Source of the DNA: Echinostoma caproni
Lineage: Eukaryota; Platyhelminthes; Trematoda; Plagiorchiida; Echinostomatidae
DNA: 32,132 nucleotides
Reading direction: 5' to 3'
NCBI GenBank assembly: GCA_900618425.1
Contig: UZAN01042550.1
Coordinates: 1 to 32,132 of the forward strand
Shown here: positions 11,014 through 24,324 of the stretch, piece after piece
Layout: every line of letters starts with the position of its first letter
Numbering within the stretch: the stretch's first letter is position 1
Notes under the pieces: model-generated
Databases searched by the model: none
The model's input: only the letters and a program-made list of their open reading frames with translations
What the model was told of the DNA's origin: nothing
Program-made: the position numbers and the translations under genes

Positions 11014-11741
11014 TTAAAATTACTGATTCAACCTTGTTCTGGTTTTGCTGACAGTGCTAACCAATGTGTTCTTTAGTTTTCGGAAACACGACAAGTATGT
11101 TTGACACAATATCTGCTAATTCGGATTACAGTCCTTTCACTCCGATCAGATCTTCCAGGCAACTTTAGATACATGCTCCTTTAGCGAATGACCAAGATAT
11201 AGTGCTTAACGTACATTACGGATTAAGGACACATAGTTTGGTGGGAAGCACAAGCAACTTGTGTGTTAACTTCTGCTCAATGGTGGGAGCAATCTGATTT
11301 GAGTAGTGCTCAGCCAACAGTGTTGAGCATTCAACTGATCGCCCGAGCTTGGCAGCTGGGTTGTGAACGGTCAATCATTAAATGGGATCACGCCTCTTCA
11401 TGTGATTACATGAGTTAGAGAGCAACGTAGTACTACTTGGATTATTTAAATTACTTGTTTCTTCTATGTACTGATCCAGTTTATGGTGCAGTGTTTGGTG
11501 TTTATTGGTTAATGTGCAAAAATTGAGTTCCTTACTTTCTTAAAAAATATGGGAAATGTTTATGAAGCTTTTCATTTTTCGTTGCAGAGACGTAATCCAT
11601 ACATTATTCACAGTACTGGCCGATTATGATACACTAAAATATTTTCTTTCTGATCAAATTGAGTTTCATTATATTTATCACCTATGTTAATGCTTTAGAT
11701 GTGAACAATAATTTATTTCTTGTCTACTTCGATCTGCATAG

Positions 11742-12013
11742 TTTCTAGGCTGCGTGATTGTCACTTAAACGTACCTGACCTCGGTTGCCTTCACAAACCT
11801 ACACGTGTCTCACAGGGACCCGTTGATTCAGTTTCGAATAGACCTGTATTTTCCTTGGTTTATTTTATTTCTATCTTATGTTTTGTTTGTGTGAATAGAT
11901 TTTCAGCAGAATACTCATTACTACAAGTTGTAGATGACAATGATCCAAACAGAAAATCTGCACTACCTTCTGGCAGTTATCACAGTACAGTAAAACGTCA
12001 TTTGTCCTACTGA
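11742..12013 (+). CDS. possible terminal exon(s), unidentified protein
   Basis: A pyrimidine-rich acceptor ends at 11741 (CTGCATAG). It opens a frame with SRLRDCHLNVPDLGCLHKPT, then VSNRPVFSLVYFISILCFVC (a possible membrane segment), then YSLLQVVDDNDPNRKSALPS and a stop at 12013. The T-rich stretch up to 11898 ends TGTGAATAG, so it could instead be an intron acceptor. In that case the membrane-like part would not be translated and the last exon would be 11899-12013. Not recognised. Confidence 0.33.
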
Positions 12014-13424
12014 TGGACTCGCCAGATTCAAGCTAATTTGTGGGAGGGGGCATTTGAACAACATGGATAAATGCTAAGATTAAACCAGTTTGTACTATCT
12101 GATAATTGCCTAATTCAAGTCCTACTTTTGACAATCACCCACAACGGATGTTTGGTGTCATATAATTCCAGTGAACCTGCCACGATGAATACTGGTTGAT
12201 AAAGATAGAGCTGACCATTCGAGTGGATGAAATCCAAGTCTTCCGAGGGACGATTCTGAAATACGGGCGTGAAATATAAAGTTCAGCAAACCGAAGTATC
12301 ACTGATCGTGAAAGCCGCTTTTGAATAAAAAAAGTTTGTCCGAGTTTAAAGTTTAAAATTTTCCCACAGAAACAAGCAGCATAAATGTTAATTATGTGCT
12401 GCCAAAAAGGATCTGACGAGCACAACTGTACTTTCTGCGGAATATTACGCACTTGTGAAAAACACCCGGACGACTTTTGCTAAGATTAATGAAATATATA
12501 GGTAGCTGTGCAATTTGTCCCTTTGATTATTTTAAATCAAATTGATAGGGGTATTAGTTATTTTTGGTTGTTCGATTCCTCTTGTTTGTTATTTGGAGGT
12601 ATTGGAGGTACTGATTAACAGAATAGACAAGTTGAATAGGAGAAACTCAAGGCGTTGAAAAGTTCCATTCAAGTATTTATCTACTGACGTTTTATCAAGA
12701 TCAAGCAATGTTTAAATCGGACCAGGATTGAGGAAATTACGTGAGAATTGCATCAATCACAGTGTATTATTGTGATCATTGTTCGTATGGAAAATTAATT
12801 TTATCATTTGTTTCATCTTTTATATTTACATGATCTATTCGTACGTATGATATTTTTGAAAAGAATTGCAGATCCATTACAAGTCGAACAAACACCTGGT
12901 TAACGCTATTTGTCATCTAGTATACGCAAAAGGGATCTGGGACCGACCTACCAGCCTACCAACCGGCTTATTCTTGGTTCTGCTCGCTTCCGTCAGTTGT
13001 GTAAATAGCGGAATGTGAAAAATTCACAACTGCTGGCGAAAAGCCTCTTCACTCAGCTGACGATGACCCAGATGGTGTTTGTGTGCGCTTGCACCGTGGC
13101 TGCTAGCCTTTTACAAATCTTCACTCTCGTAACAACATTCTCAAAGTCTTTTAAGCAACCGCAGTAGTGAACTTTACATACCTATGCTGTTTGAATTTTC
13201 GTCTGCACAGCTTCCTATGGACAGTAATCGTTGGTTTTGGTATATTTATCATTCCACACACTCCTACCACAATATATTATACTGATCTGAAATATACCAG
13301 ACAATTTTACTTCTTGCTGTTCGAGTATATGTATATGTTTGCACCTTATAACATCAAGTTTCCTAATGTTTTTTTTCTGTCAGTCCATCACCCTAATGTT
13401 TCTTTTATTTTGCCTCATATTCAG

Positions 13425-13497
13425 TACTTATGGACCGATCGAATTCGGTGGTCGTATGCCACCAGTATCCCATACTGATTGTCAGCATTTCCGATAA
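13425..13497 (+). CDS. possible short 3'-terminal exon with poly(A) signal
   Basis: A very strong pyrimidine tract and acceptor (TTTTATTTTGCCTCATATTCAG, ending 13424) precedes a 23-codon frame: TYGPIEFGGRMPPVSHTDCQ, then HFR and TAA at 13495-13497. AATAAA lies at 13509-13514. The acceptor-stop-poly(A) arrangement is that of a last exon, but the frame is too short to identify. Confidence 0.3.
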
Positions 13498-13508
13498 TAA
13501 TTGACAAT

Positions 13509-13514
13509 AATAAA
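13509..13514 (+). terminator. AATAAA poly(A) signal
   Basis: Canonical signal 12 nt past the stop of the short candidate exon ending at 13497. Confidence 0.3.
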
Positions 13515-14299
13515 TGCCTCATATACGAGGAGGCAATTATAGTAGAAAGTAAACTTACTGCAAAGATGTACAATTTAACTTCACCGATCCAAATCATCAT
13601 GTGACTTTTACGCGTGAGTGATCACATCTCACTTTTGGGGAAGCAAACCAAAAGAGTCAGCACCAAAAGTTCATGATGCTTCTGGTGTGATGATGAGCTT
13701 ATGGCATCAGTATTTGAGCACATGAGCATAACGATGTTGCAGTTAGGGACAGCCGGCATCTGGTTAGAGTTAGTGATAGCTCCGATTATCTACTGTGGAT
13801 TAATCCTTAATTGAATCAGGTCACGTATTCTGTCCAAAACGTTCATTTTCTCCGTCCTACGTTTTCGGGTTTTCGATCATCTTGAATGTTGAACGCATAA
13901 AAAATCTATCCAGTTGTCAATTAGCAATGAATCAAAACACGCATATAAAACTTGTTTGACAAATTCCTTTTGTCTTGAAGTTTCCAATTAATATTCTCCT
14001 GCGAAAGATATACAGTGACGAGGAGAATTCTTTAAAGCCGATTACCTACACCATAAGAAAAGTCGTTTCTATCATGTTTTATTTTTGTTCTACGCTTAGC
14101 CATTCAGTAGACACAACTAAATACAGAAAATTAGAAGTTGAACAACAATGAAACTTTCACACTTTACTTTTCCAATGAATTTAACGTAGCTTCGGTTCCT
14201 TCTCAATACTTTACCAGCTTGAAAAGGAATGTTTAATGTTCTCTTTTAAAGTTTATTGCTACCGGATCTGTGAGTTAAAAGTGATTGGCTAGTGATAAA

Positions 14300-14325
14300 C
14301 TAGTGGTTCAAATCCCTTCCACCAT
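14300..14325 (+). repeat. isolated B-box-like sequence, possible SINE remnant
   Basis: GGTTCAAATCCC at 14305-14316 matches the pol III B box closely and is followed by TTCCACCA, like the end of a tRNA acceptor stem. No clear A box is seen 30-40 nt upstream, so only a weak tRNA-derived repeat call is possible. Confidence 0.28.
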
Positions 14326-16853
14326 AGGTTTTCGAAGCCTACGCTTCCACTTTTGAACAAAAACACTTCCACCGAACTTTAGTATGGGGTAGCTTTGCTC
14401 TCGTTTGTCTTGATATCCATATCAGCGAGGACTTTTGAAGTTCGTTACTCCAACTCCCAGGGCTTGTATCACCGGTTTCCATTACTGCAAAGTAGGCTCT
14501 CGTGGTCACGGGATTTGCCTTTTCAACTGTTCATAATAGTGGGATGCTTGAATGGTTCTATACGGGTCATTGTATGAAAAACGTTTTTATACCAACTAGC
14601 TTCTGATCAAATTCTGCACATCCTAACAACCGGAACATAATTCCTTTCTCCTCATCGATATACAATAATAAATAAATTCCCAGAACTAGAGGGGATCATT
14701 TTGCCCTGAACTTTGCCGGTTAGATCTTTGTAAAGCCTTATGGGAGTGATCTTACTGGATTGGCTGATAAATTAAAAACGTAATTAGCCAATCATGTGGG
14801 CACAATCAGTTATCCTCTTCATCTTATCAATCAACAGTTTGAGTGTAACATTTCTTTTTATCTCAAATACATCAAACCATTATCCTGTGCATTGAAAGTG
14901 TTTGGAAACGGCTACTGCTACTGAGCATACAAGTAAATGAGCATTTGAAAAGATTGCATTCATCATTTCTGGGCAATGGCAGTCGAAGTAAAACCAACTG
15001 CTAAGGACACGCCTGCCAGTCAATTGCACAAAAAAACTAAAACCCATACCTTTTTAGTGAAGATTTTCATGTAGAAATATAATATACCCATGTATAAATT
15101 TAGTAAGTCTCAGCATGAATTAAGATCAGCTGTTGCTAAGTGGACGGTAACTTTCTGGAGTACAGTGACGAGTCTTTTAAACAACTGACAGGATACTAGG
15201 GGAACCAGAATTCATTGCTGTTCCGGTTTGTTTCTCTCTCTCTCAAAGGAATCAAATTTGCTTGGGTGTGGCGTGTTGTAAAATGCTGTGGTCTGTGGAT
15301 ATGAAATTATACTGTATTAGACGCATATTGATAACCTTGTCGTTTGTTGAACAAGCCCGATGCTTCAGAGCCGGTATGGTGTACTCTCCACGATACTGTC
15401 CACGTAGAAACCGGAAAACACGAACGGATATTAAAATATCTTGAATTGAAAAAGGTTTTGCCCATGAAAAGAGCTACGCTTGACTGAATTTTCTTTCACA
15501 TGGACAGTTGAACAGCATGGTAGGGCCCAAATAACTTGATTGACTTAAACATGAACAACGTGAATGGTAGAAATTATTTTAGCTCCTCATGGCATTATAT
15601 TCTGTTGCAGTATTCATTCTTATTAGAAAACTCACAGAAATGCGACATTGATTTACATTTTGACTGCAATAACCAATTCGAAGGGTTAGCTATTATCTGA
15701 CTAAAGTGACATTGTTTTTCAAATATTCACAAACGACCTAGAACCGAAAATTTGAGGTCGCATTAGACATACAAACAGCCACACCCGTGCATACATACTT
15801 CGATCAAACCAGTCAACTCTCCGGACACTGACCTCTGTTTATTCCAGACCATTTTGTTCTTTGATGAATTAGGTTGCAAGTTGTCAGTTCAACAATAGGC
15901 GACACTCAATCTAAGTGAACAATTAACTGGAACTGTATTCTTTTTCATATAATCAATTAGGTAGGATTGTCGTTGAGCTTCTCATGCAAACTTAACTGAT
16001 ACACTTACGAAACAGGTTAATGATATCTTCACAAGCTCACTTATCAATCACAATCGACCTTCAGAGATCTGAATCTACTTTGATAGAGAAGTTCAGCCAA
16101 AACACAAGCCAGGCTTTATTCGTGCAAGGCTTGACGATAATTTTATCGAAGCTATCATAAAACTCTTAATATTCAGAACCACTCAATGGATGTGAAAACC
16201 GCGTTTTTCCAAACTTTACAACATCCCAATAAGTTAATCGGAAGCGGTCCAGTGTGTATCCAGTCATAGCCGAGACTATCAGCATTCGCATTCACAAATA
16301 TCCCATCCCAGTGTCCTCAAAAGCAATTTGTGCAAGCGCTTAAACTCCACCTGGACACATTTCTCCTTCACGTAACCACCTCAGTGCTTGAAACTGTGCT
16401 CAGTTGCGCGCGCGCATATGCACTCACATATTTGGAGTCAGAGCTGAACCATTAGAACTATCATTAGTCAACTTCCTTTTATTGCTAATTATAGTTTATT
16501 TTATGTGGAGAGATAACTACGAACTGCAGAAAGAGACTGATTGACATGTGTTGCTTGTTCTGTAGGAGGTTTTAACACCTATAAAAATTACTTTCGATGC
16601 GTAAGTGTTTACTCTTTCGAATCACTTGATATACGAAAACCTTCTGCAACATTTGGCTCTGTTAAATTTACTGCAAGTTTTCTGTGAATCAATAAAATTG
16701 CCCGTCAAATGTGAATTCTCCTTGATACCGTTTGTGATAGAAAAATCATCTATATTCCAGTGTTTGAGTTTGTGGGCTGTTCAAATTTAGGCGTATCAAG
16801 CACAGGGAGTAAAATTTATCTCTCTTTGGCTTTCTGGTGTTTCATACAAATAG

Positions 16854-17026
16854 CATCTAGTGATTTTCTGGGAGTTTTGGCCACTCGACAGACCCCATCA
16901 CGAGAGGAAGACTCAACAGATAGTGCAGATGAGTTGGTATTCCCGCAAAATCCGCAGCCTTATGAGAGAAAAAACATACACACTGTAATTCAACCCTATA
17001 CTAGAATCTTAGTTAAGAAAAAGTGA
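16854..17026 (+). CDS. possible terminal exon, unidentified
   Basis: A TTTCATACAAATAG acceptor after a T-rich tract (to 16853) leads to an acidic then basic frame: SDFLGVLATRQTPSREEDST, ADELVFPQNPQPYERK, ending RILVKKK at the stop 17024-17026. Composition is protein-like and hydrophilic, as in a C-terminal tail. No AATAAA close by; not recognised. Confidence 0.25.
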
Positions 17027-20000
17027 AGTTCGAATGTGTTCTTGCTTAAATAACAGTCATCGCTTTGAAACAATTGGTGCGGTGCAGAGAAGCCAATATA
17101 AATAAGATTGCTTTGTAGTAAGTACAACGGGGTGAAATCCAAGGTCGAATTAATAACATCTGAAAATTCTTTGCTATCACTGCACTCAATTGAGGCAAAT
17201 AGAGCTACCACGTAGACATAGGGTCTATATGTGTTTTGCATGGGTCACTGTTTTAGTATGAGTGCACAATCGATAGATGTGAATTATCTCGATCCCTAGG
17301 ACAAAGGTTTGTACCACTTGATAGAGTTGATCGGCAATTATGTGATTGCATTTTGAGAGTAAGAACAAGTAAAAGGCGAAATATATTCCAGACAGAACTG
17401 ATTTCATATTTAACCCCCATGACTTCCCATCACTAGTGACCAAGCAAACCTGTAACAAATGTGTGATTTTTTTGGTCAACAGCGAATAATGTCCACGAAT
17501 AATTAACATAGTTTGGTTTTAAGGGTATTTGCATGTGAATCTGTACCTTAGTTGGTTGAGAAATGGCATAAAAAGTTCCTCGCGGCTTTAAACTATCTGC
17601 TCGCTCAACTAATGCTCTTATAATTCCTTAATTGTAAATCACTTTGAGCTAATTAATGCTCGACTAGTAGGTCTTTCCGACAAGAGTTGAACGGAACATG
17701 CATCATCAAAACCCAAAACCAAGTAAAACCGGAAGGTCATTCATTATACTCGCAGTGAACATTTATGAGTCAGGAAAAGTTCACCATCCGCGCTTAAAAG
17801 CAAACGACTTACTTTTATGCAATCTGAACCACGTTTATGCAGACATTGTCCGTGGTACATACCCCCTCGTAGTCAACATGTTCAAGCTCTAACACCATCG
17901 TTCCACTTTTCCATCTGCGGAATGCCAGCACTCGAATGCGCACGCTTAGATCCCCGAAAACTGATGTTTCACTTGTTGCGTATCAAATCGGAGGAAACAA
18001 AAATAATTCCGCTTTTATTATTTTTCCCTATTTGACCGAATATATTATTGANTATTATTGACAAGAAAGTATCTTCTGCGGTTTGTGCTACGTTATTCTT
18101 TGATTGTCGACAGTGATTTATCATCCCGCCAAATTGTCTCAAATTTGATGCAATTACTCATTCTGCTATATTTTTGAAGCCCAACTACCCTAATAATGAA
18201 AATTTTTCGTGTCGCCATTTGCTGTGTCCCTTAACTAGCAATATTTTACTTACTCCTCTCTCAAAAAGTCGAATAAACTCAAGCAGTTGATGTATCCCCA
18301 CCAAATGGATGCATTTTCATCTGAAACAGACAGCAGCAGTCTCCGGATTAAGGACCTTCCTGACATAATGTGGTTTCAAATAAATAATACCCACAACAAC
18401 TTGTCGTGAAGTGCCATAAGAGAGATAGCTTTATACTATGCCTTTACTGATATGCGATATTTTCAATTAGTTTCTAACAGTTTTTCTGATTTTCCTGCCT
18501 ACACACTTTTCGATCCTCTGGTTTGTTGGCATACGATTCATGGAGGTAGATAAACGTGAAATACTATCACTAGTGCATTCCACACTATCTACTCAAACAA
18601 ATTTGTCTGCATCAATCCTTTCACGCCAAAATTGGAACTAAATATAGTTACCCTCCCCTTGCAAACCATACATGCTGCTTTCCAACTGAAAAATTTTCCC
18701 CCGAATTTCGATGACAACAAACAGATGCTGGACCTTTAACAAAAATGTCCGGGGTTAACTCGAGTGAAGTTGTCCAGCATTTGCATTGTCCTCAAAAGAT
18801 ATATGCACTTGACCAAGCCGTAAGTTCCATTTGTGAATGGTTGTATAACTCCTCATTATCCGTTTTTACCTCCTAAGAGGTTCACCTATATTCTAACCTG
18901 TTGTGGAAAAATGTCACAAAATAAGACTAAATCAGCAGAACTCATTCGATCACAATGAAGTTTTTGTTTGCTGATAAAAGCTCCTGTTGAAATTTTTACA
19001 ATGTATGTATGTAAAAGATTATTGGAGTACCTATAGCTTTCCTGGTTCAGAGAACAATGTAATTTCCATTGTCGATCATCTTAATAATTAACCATCAATA
19101 TAAAATGCATCCGTTAGGATAAGTATGCGGGTCAAAAGACGAAACAGAAACCTCTAGATCATTAAGAAACAACAATATCGGTGTTTTAGATTTAACGGAA
19201 CATGAGGCTAACCCTTCCCCGTCAGAGTAGATGCTGATTAGTACTCACTATAGTCCCTGAGGTTACATTGGGTAGGGTGAGATCGGTCACACTACGAACT
19301 TTGACACTCAAAGGAGTTACCAGCATGTAACCGAAATATGCACACATACTGCCAACCTGACCCAAGAATCTCGAATGCCTAATCCGAAAACCGTTTGTGG
19401 AGGGAACGCAAGCAGAACTATCTGAATAAGGGATTTTCAATTTGACCAAATTTGTTCTACTCAAAACCGTCATTCACTTTAACTACAAGACAAGTGGTGT
19501 CTATCAACATCATCGTGTGTCAGATGTTCTATTTTCGAATCTTATTATCACTGACTTACGTGTCCACTGCTTTGAACGCCATGGCAACCGTTTGTTAGAC
19601 CACGTCTTTTTTTCATGAACGTTGTGAACCTATTTCCTAATTTACGCATTTTGTCACGTATTCTGCAGCATTTTACGTATGTCATGTAATCGTTCGATTA
19701 TCTAAATAACTCTGTCAAATACCCCCGAATGATAAATTCTATCGGTTGGGGATTTTGCCATCGTAGTGGTTTCACAGGTGGCTGAGATTGGTATATTCTA
19801 AGCACAAATGAAATNATCCCCCCCCCCCCTCTTCCGCCTTGGAGACGAGTCATATGTGAGTCTTAGAAGAGAGTCCCCGTCGCATCCCAACCACGAAGAG
19901 ATGAATACTAATGCATTTCTACAATCGTTTCTGATCTTCTTTCCAAAGCAGTTGATATTTGTAAAGTAAGCTGCCTTTATTTAGCCCGCGACTCCGAGAA

Positions 20001-20506
20001 GTTCGAATGGCAAAATCCAATCAAAGTTGATCATTGCAACTTCGAAATCTGCTGCTAAAGTAGGACCTAACTACACTATTCCTTTTTCGGTTCACTCCCG
20101 CCCCGAAAATCGATTGGCTGTTTATCTGGTAACACATCCACTGATACATAAACTGGTTGTAAATTTCATACATCCAGTTCCCTTTAGGAATTTCATAAGA
20201 GCAAGAACAAGCATCGTCATAGGACAGGTTGAATTCAACTGTTTCACGTTATCTCTTTAGCTGTGCACAAACATTCATGTGAAAGTTCGATCATGACAAT
20301 GACAAATCTGTAAGCTTCAAAAACAATCGACTAGGTAAAATCAGTGCAAGGGTCAAAGGTCACCAATCACAGTCGGGTTGAACAGAGGGATAGGGTGGGA
20401 GAACATGTTTATCGATCTGGATCAAGGTGACAGCCCTACCATGAGAGGGTTAGGCTGGCCACAAAGTCTAGTTGTTTGCAGAGGTCTGGTTTGTGACGCC
20501 GACTGG

Positions 20507-21080
20507 CTATGGCCTCAGCAAACCGTAACAACCGCCCCGATTTCTGTTGTTGTAACACCAGGAATGTTTCTTTTGGATCGATGCAAATCTGCAGTCCAAT
20601 ATATGGCGGGCAATAGAGCTGGAGGGGATCTTCGAGCCGTTGAGTGTTAAATTGTTCGGGACGTGTTCTGAAATCCGAGTGGCCAAACGTCTCACAGTTC
20701 TTCTGATATACCTGCTACCAAAACTGCATTTAAATAGGTAAATACACGAGGAGGTAACTTGAGAGTTTAGCTTGTCCAAGTTAAATTCAGTGAACATTCG
20801 TCTGTTTTTATAGAGAATAATAAGCAAATCGGCGTTGTGCGTTCTTGAGAGAGCTTGTTTCAGCCGACGTTGTGATAGCCCCTCATTCTGATCACCTTTA
20901 AAGGGTAAGGTGATGAGAACGTTTTTCTTTGGTACGTCGTTTCGCCTAGTTCTAGTCTCTATGTTATTGCCATACTTTGCAATGAAATCCCGCGAATACC
21001 CGTTATCCTGTACTGCACAGGATATCAGCTGAAGATCGTTTTCAAGTGTTTCTGCAGAACGAATTCGTTTTGCTATTGCA
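20507..21080 (-). mobile_element. Penelope-like element, 5'-truncated: RT C-terminus plus GIY-YIG endonuclease
   Basis: One frame is open across this stretch. It starts with the region after the RT core (NGYSRDFIAKYG), then the family signature LPFKGDQ and a RRLKQAL helix, then CIYLFKCSFGSRYIRRT, RISEHVP and SSIARHILD. This is the order seen in Penelope-like elements: LPFKGD linker, then GIY-YIG with Cys/His ligands. Deviations: the usual YIGRT is YIRRT, and the last His of the Zn motif seems lost (DCRF for D-x-G-H). The frame ends early at 20507, short of the usual C-terminal tail. The element is a dead fragment, since RT motifs upstream of 21080 are absent. Confidence 0.82.
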
Positions 21081-24000
21081 CCCCAAAGAATTATTCAAAC
21101 AAGTTGCTTTTTTAAGTACACAACCCGGTGAAGTCCCACCCCATCATAGTTAAACCTAACTTGCCAAACGAAACCCACGAATGAAAGTCAATACTAGTGA
21201 ATACTATTCACCTCGAAAGTACCTCCGGTTAAGATCCAACTGAAAAATATATTGTTATGCCCAGCTACAGCCTCGTGTGCGTTTATGTGTACTCTCGCAT
21301 TCACATCTCCGAGCCAAAACAAAGTCACCTTTTTTCTTCTAAACGTGACTCCACTTTGGGCATGCTTTTATTGATCCCCATGGAACTTTTGAGCACTAGA
21401 TCAAATATAACACCGTTTAACTTTGCTGTTAACGTGAAAAAAATAGTGGACAAAATCGAAAGTGCAACATTTGATTAGCCCGGACAAAATTGAATAGAAA
21501 TTTATTGTCTATATGGATTAGATATCATATCCTACAGCGGAATACATCGAGGCAAACCTCACCGATCGCTACCAGATTTAACAAGGCACACGTTTGTTTC
21601 ACTTGAACTCTCTGTGCACTGTGAATGCCTTTCAGCTGCTCGTTGAACAAACACCGCATAGAAGATATTTAATTAATTAAAAGAACAATCTCATTAAAAT
21701 CAATTCGATGATGGAACATGTCTATTCAGCGTTGACTATATGCGTGCAACCGAAGGTTTTGATTGGTACCAAGCGAGATTGTAAAAACATAAATATACTT
21801 TATCGTAACGCGTTACCACACATGAAATCTTACGGAAGTTACGAAATGAAAAGCAAGAAATATAACTCACAAAGCTGCTTAACTTCTTTTTGCTTGTTAC
21901 GGCTTTGAAACAGATTGTACCACGCCATCCGTAAACGCACTTATATATGCTCATGTGAACCCGGCAGAATACGTTTCATTGGTCCGCCACATTCTCACTG
22001 CTGGTGTGGGATTGAGTTTAACCCGCCGTGCTCAACTCAAACCAATCCATTCGGTCGTGTGTGGGATCAGGCTAACCGCTACGCTTCGTTACGGTCGGTT
22101 GTTTACATGGAGGAGGGCGGGAATAAACAATAAGTTGCTTTCATATTTTTGCGCTCAACGCATTACTTGTGATAGATTATCTCTTTGTTACTTGACAATA
22201 CCCACATGGGAATACTCGCGGAAAATGTTGAACAATTCATCAATTTTGTTCAAAGTTCATGACAGATAAATCTGACCGCGGTCCGCCTCAAACTGCGTCG
22301 TGCTGATAAAGCCCAAAAGGGTAGGATTAAAAAATTAGAACTTTGATAGAGCTTATTTTTACTATGAATTTGTTTTAATGACCCATTTAGAATTTTTTAT
22401 TATTTTAAAAGGATGCTGAGCATTAGGCAAGCGGAAAGCTTTCTTATTTATTCTTCTGGCATTATACTCGCTCTCAGTAAACAAAACACTTTAATAAACT
22501 ATCAGAAATGGCTTAAGGTCAGTCGAAAATAGGACATTTCAGGAAAAGTGAGAAAAGTTTCCCTACAAGAAAACAAACTCTCAATTAAAACAAATCGTTC
22601 CATTCAGACTGTTTATAATCGACATATTTTTCATTGATTGATATGAAGTTCATCCATCCACATGGTATACAAACAAAAAGGAGAAATTCGCACCAATGTG
22701 TCTACTCGGCTAACAGTTCAAAATATTCCGAGACAGATCAAACAGATCAAACTGCGTTGAGCAGTTTGCTGAAATAAACTTAATCTGATCCAGTTTTTGT
22801 TTATTTCAATGCAACCTTTCGTCTGTTGTCACATATGTAATATGCACTGAGTAATTTTTGAAGTACTTTTCTGAATAAATATTACAACAAATTCCCATTC
22901 TTAAGAGATAAAATTATTAAAAAGACTCAAATTTCTGGTTTCTTGTTCCCATGAAGCGTATAACTCCAAGTTGTACAGAATACAAGTCTTCTCCTGTGAG
23001 GCGCTTATTCGTATGAATCTAAAAGATACAGCAATCATTCCAGAAATTCTGACCAGTTCATCGACCTTTTCTGACCGCCAAACGGAATCAGTTGTAATAT
23101 ATAAATATTCATCAAACTTCAACAACACCTTTTTATCAGTATCTTGAAAAACAGAGGACTAGTCCAGTGTAACCTTCATCCAAATCCATAAGGATACTTA
23201 TCGTTTTTCAGATTTCCATTTTGTTAGTGACTCAGTAACTAATTTTAGTTTGTTTCACTCGATGGAACGACAAACTTCTCCAATCAAATGTGTAGATATT
23301 ACCATATTTGGGACGTCAATCAATTTGAAGTATACACGCACATGGTTTGCCTCAGTGGATATTCACCTACTGAGCCATATTGCTTGAATGTTTCCCCGAG
23401 CGGTTATTTGAACCATCGGTATTTTCTCAAAGCTATGAATTTCGAGAAACTGAAAAATATCAGAGTTATTTGGCGAATCGGTTGATTTAACTGGAAAAAG
23501 ATAATGTTACCCTCCATGGTTCAATGCGAAACTGTTTGCAGTTTGTAAAGTATTGCTAGTTTTATCGCATCGTCTTACTCTATTGGGCCGTGGATGCAGT
23601 ACATTTACTTACCACAGAGTGGACCTTCCACGTCTGATTTCGGTAATTTTTCAGTTTCTGTGGACGGGTGTTCACGAAGACTTGTCAAGTCAAATACGCG
23701 TCTAGTATGCCCGCTTGCGTTGCTTTGCGATCCGAAAGACTGGACGAAAGAATAACATCTCTACCTTGAGACAATGCTTAGAGTGGATCCAATGCATTAA
23801 ATATTGCAATGCGACAAAATTTAGCACCGAAACAAGACAACACTTTTTGGTGTGATCCCTTCGATTGTTGGTTGATTTGCTAGCTGTTTTTTCTTCACAT
23901 GTAAGCTGTTAGAAACAGAAATAAACAACTGAACTGAAGAACGGCTCTAAATTCTTAAAAGCAGCTTTATTTCTTTGCTCAGAGTTTTCTTCTTTTGCCC

Positions 24001-24085
24001 AAAATTTCCCAGTGTAGAAACGATGCCCAATAAATCCTTTAAAATTACTGTAATCTTCGACTTTTTCTCCTGCCTTTTGCAGCCC
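21081..24085. other. no identifiable gene; CpG-rich patch at 21960-22125
   Basis: The patch 21960-22125 is richer in GC and CpG than its surroundings and has overlapping open frames, but no protein motif, splice or promoter signal is firm. The rest is AT-rich with stops throughout. Confidence 0.45.
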
Positions 24086-24130
24086 CATCATCATCATCAT
24101 CACCACCATCATCATCATCGTCATCATCAT
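24086..24130. repeat. CAT/ATG trinucleotide microsatellite
   Basis: About 15 CAT units with a few substitutions (CAC, CGT). On the minus strand it reads as a run of Met codons inside a spurious frame. Confidence 0.9.
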
Positions 24131-24324
24131 AGAGAATAATACAGTAAAGCGGGCTTCACTGATCACCGCCAAACTCGAAGTGCATACAAGCAGAGTGACA
24201 ATATGTAAGGAGGATAGGGATTGGGTTTATACTGAGGGAAAGAAAGAGAACAGCTATGCTTAGTACACAGAGTACGCAGTCCAATTATGCATACATACTA
24301 TTTCGAACATTCTGAACTGATAAG

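Larger units (their letters stand above)
13515..20506. other. mostly featureless intergenic or intronic sequence
   Basis: Apart from the B-box-like site near 14.3 kb and the candidate exon near 16.9 kb I see no supported feature. Plus-strand frame 20027-20260 is open for 77 codons but has no motif I recognise. A C run next to an N lies near 19815-19830. Confidence 0.5.

Noticed and set aside
12135..12452. 105-codon minus-strand frame
   Set aside because: No motif, no clear splice sites or homologue that I can recall; length is within chance for this base composition.
13167..13424. Plus-strand hydrophobic frame before the short candidate exon
   Set aside because: T-rich tract that reads as Phe/Leu/Tyr. 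Better explained as intron with the polypyrimidine tract before the acceptor at 13424.
23909..24172. Minus-strand frame with a Met run
   Set aside because: The Met run is the CAT microsatellite. The rest has no recognisable motif and contains an AATAAA inside the frame.
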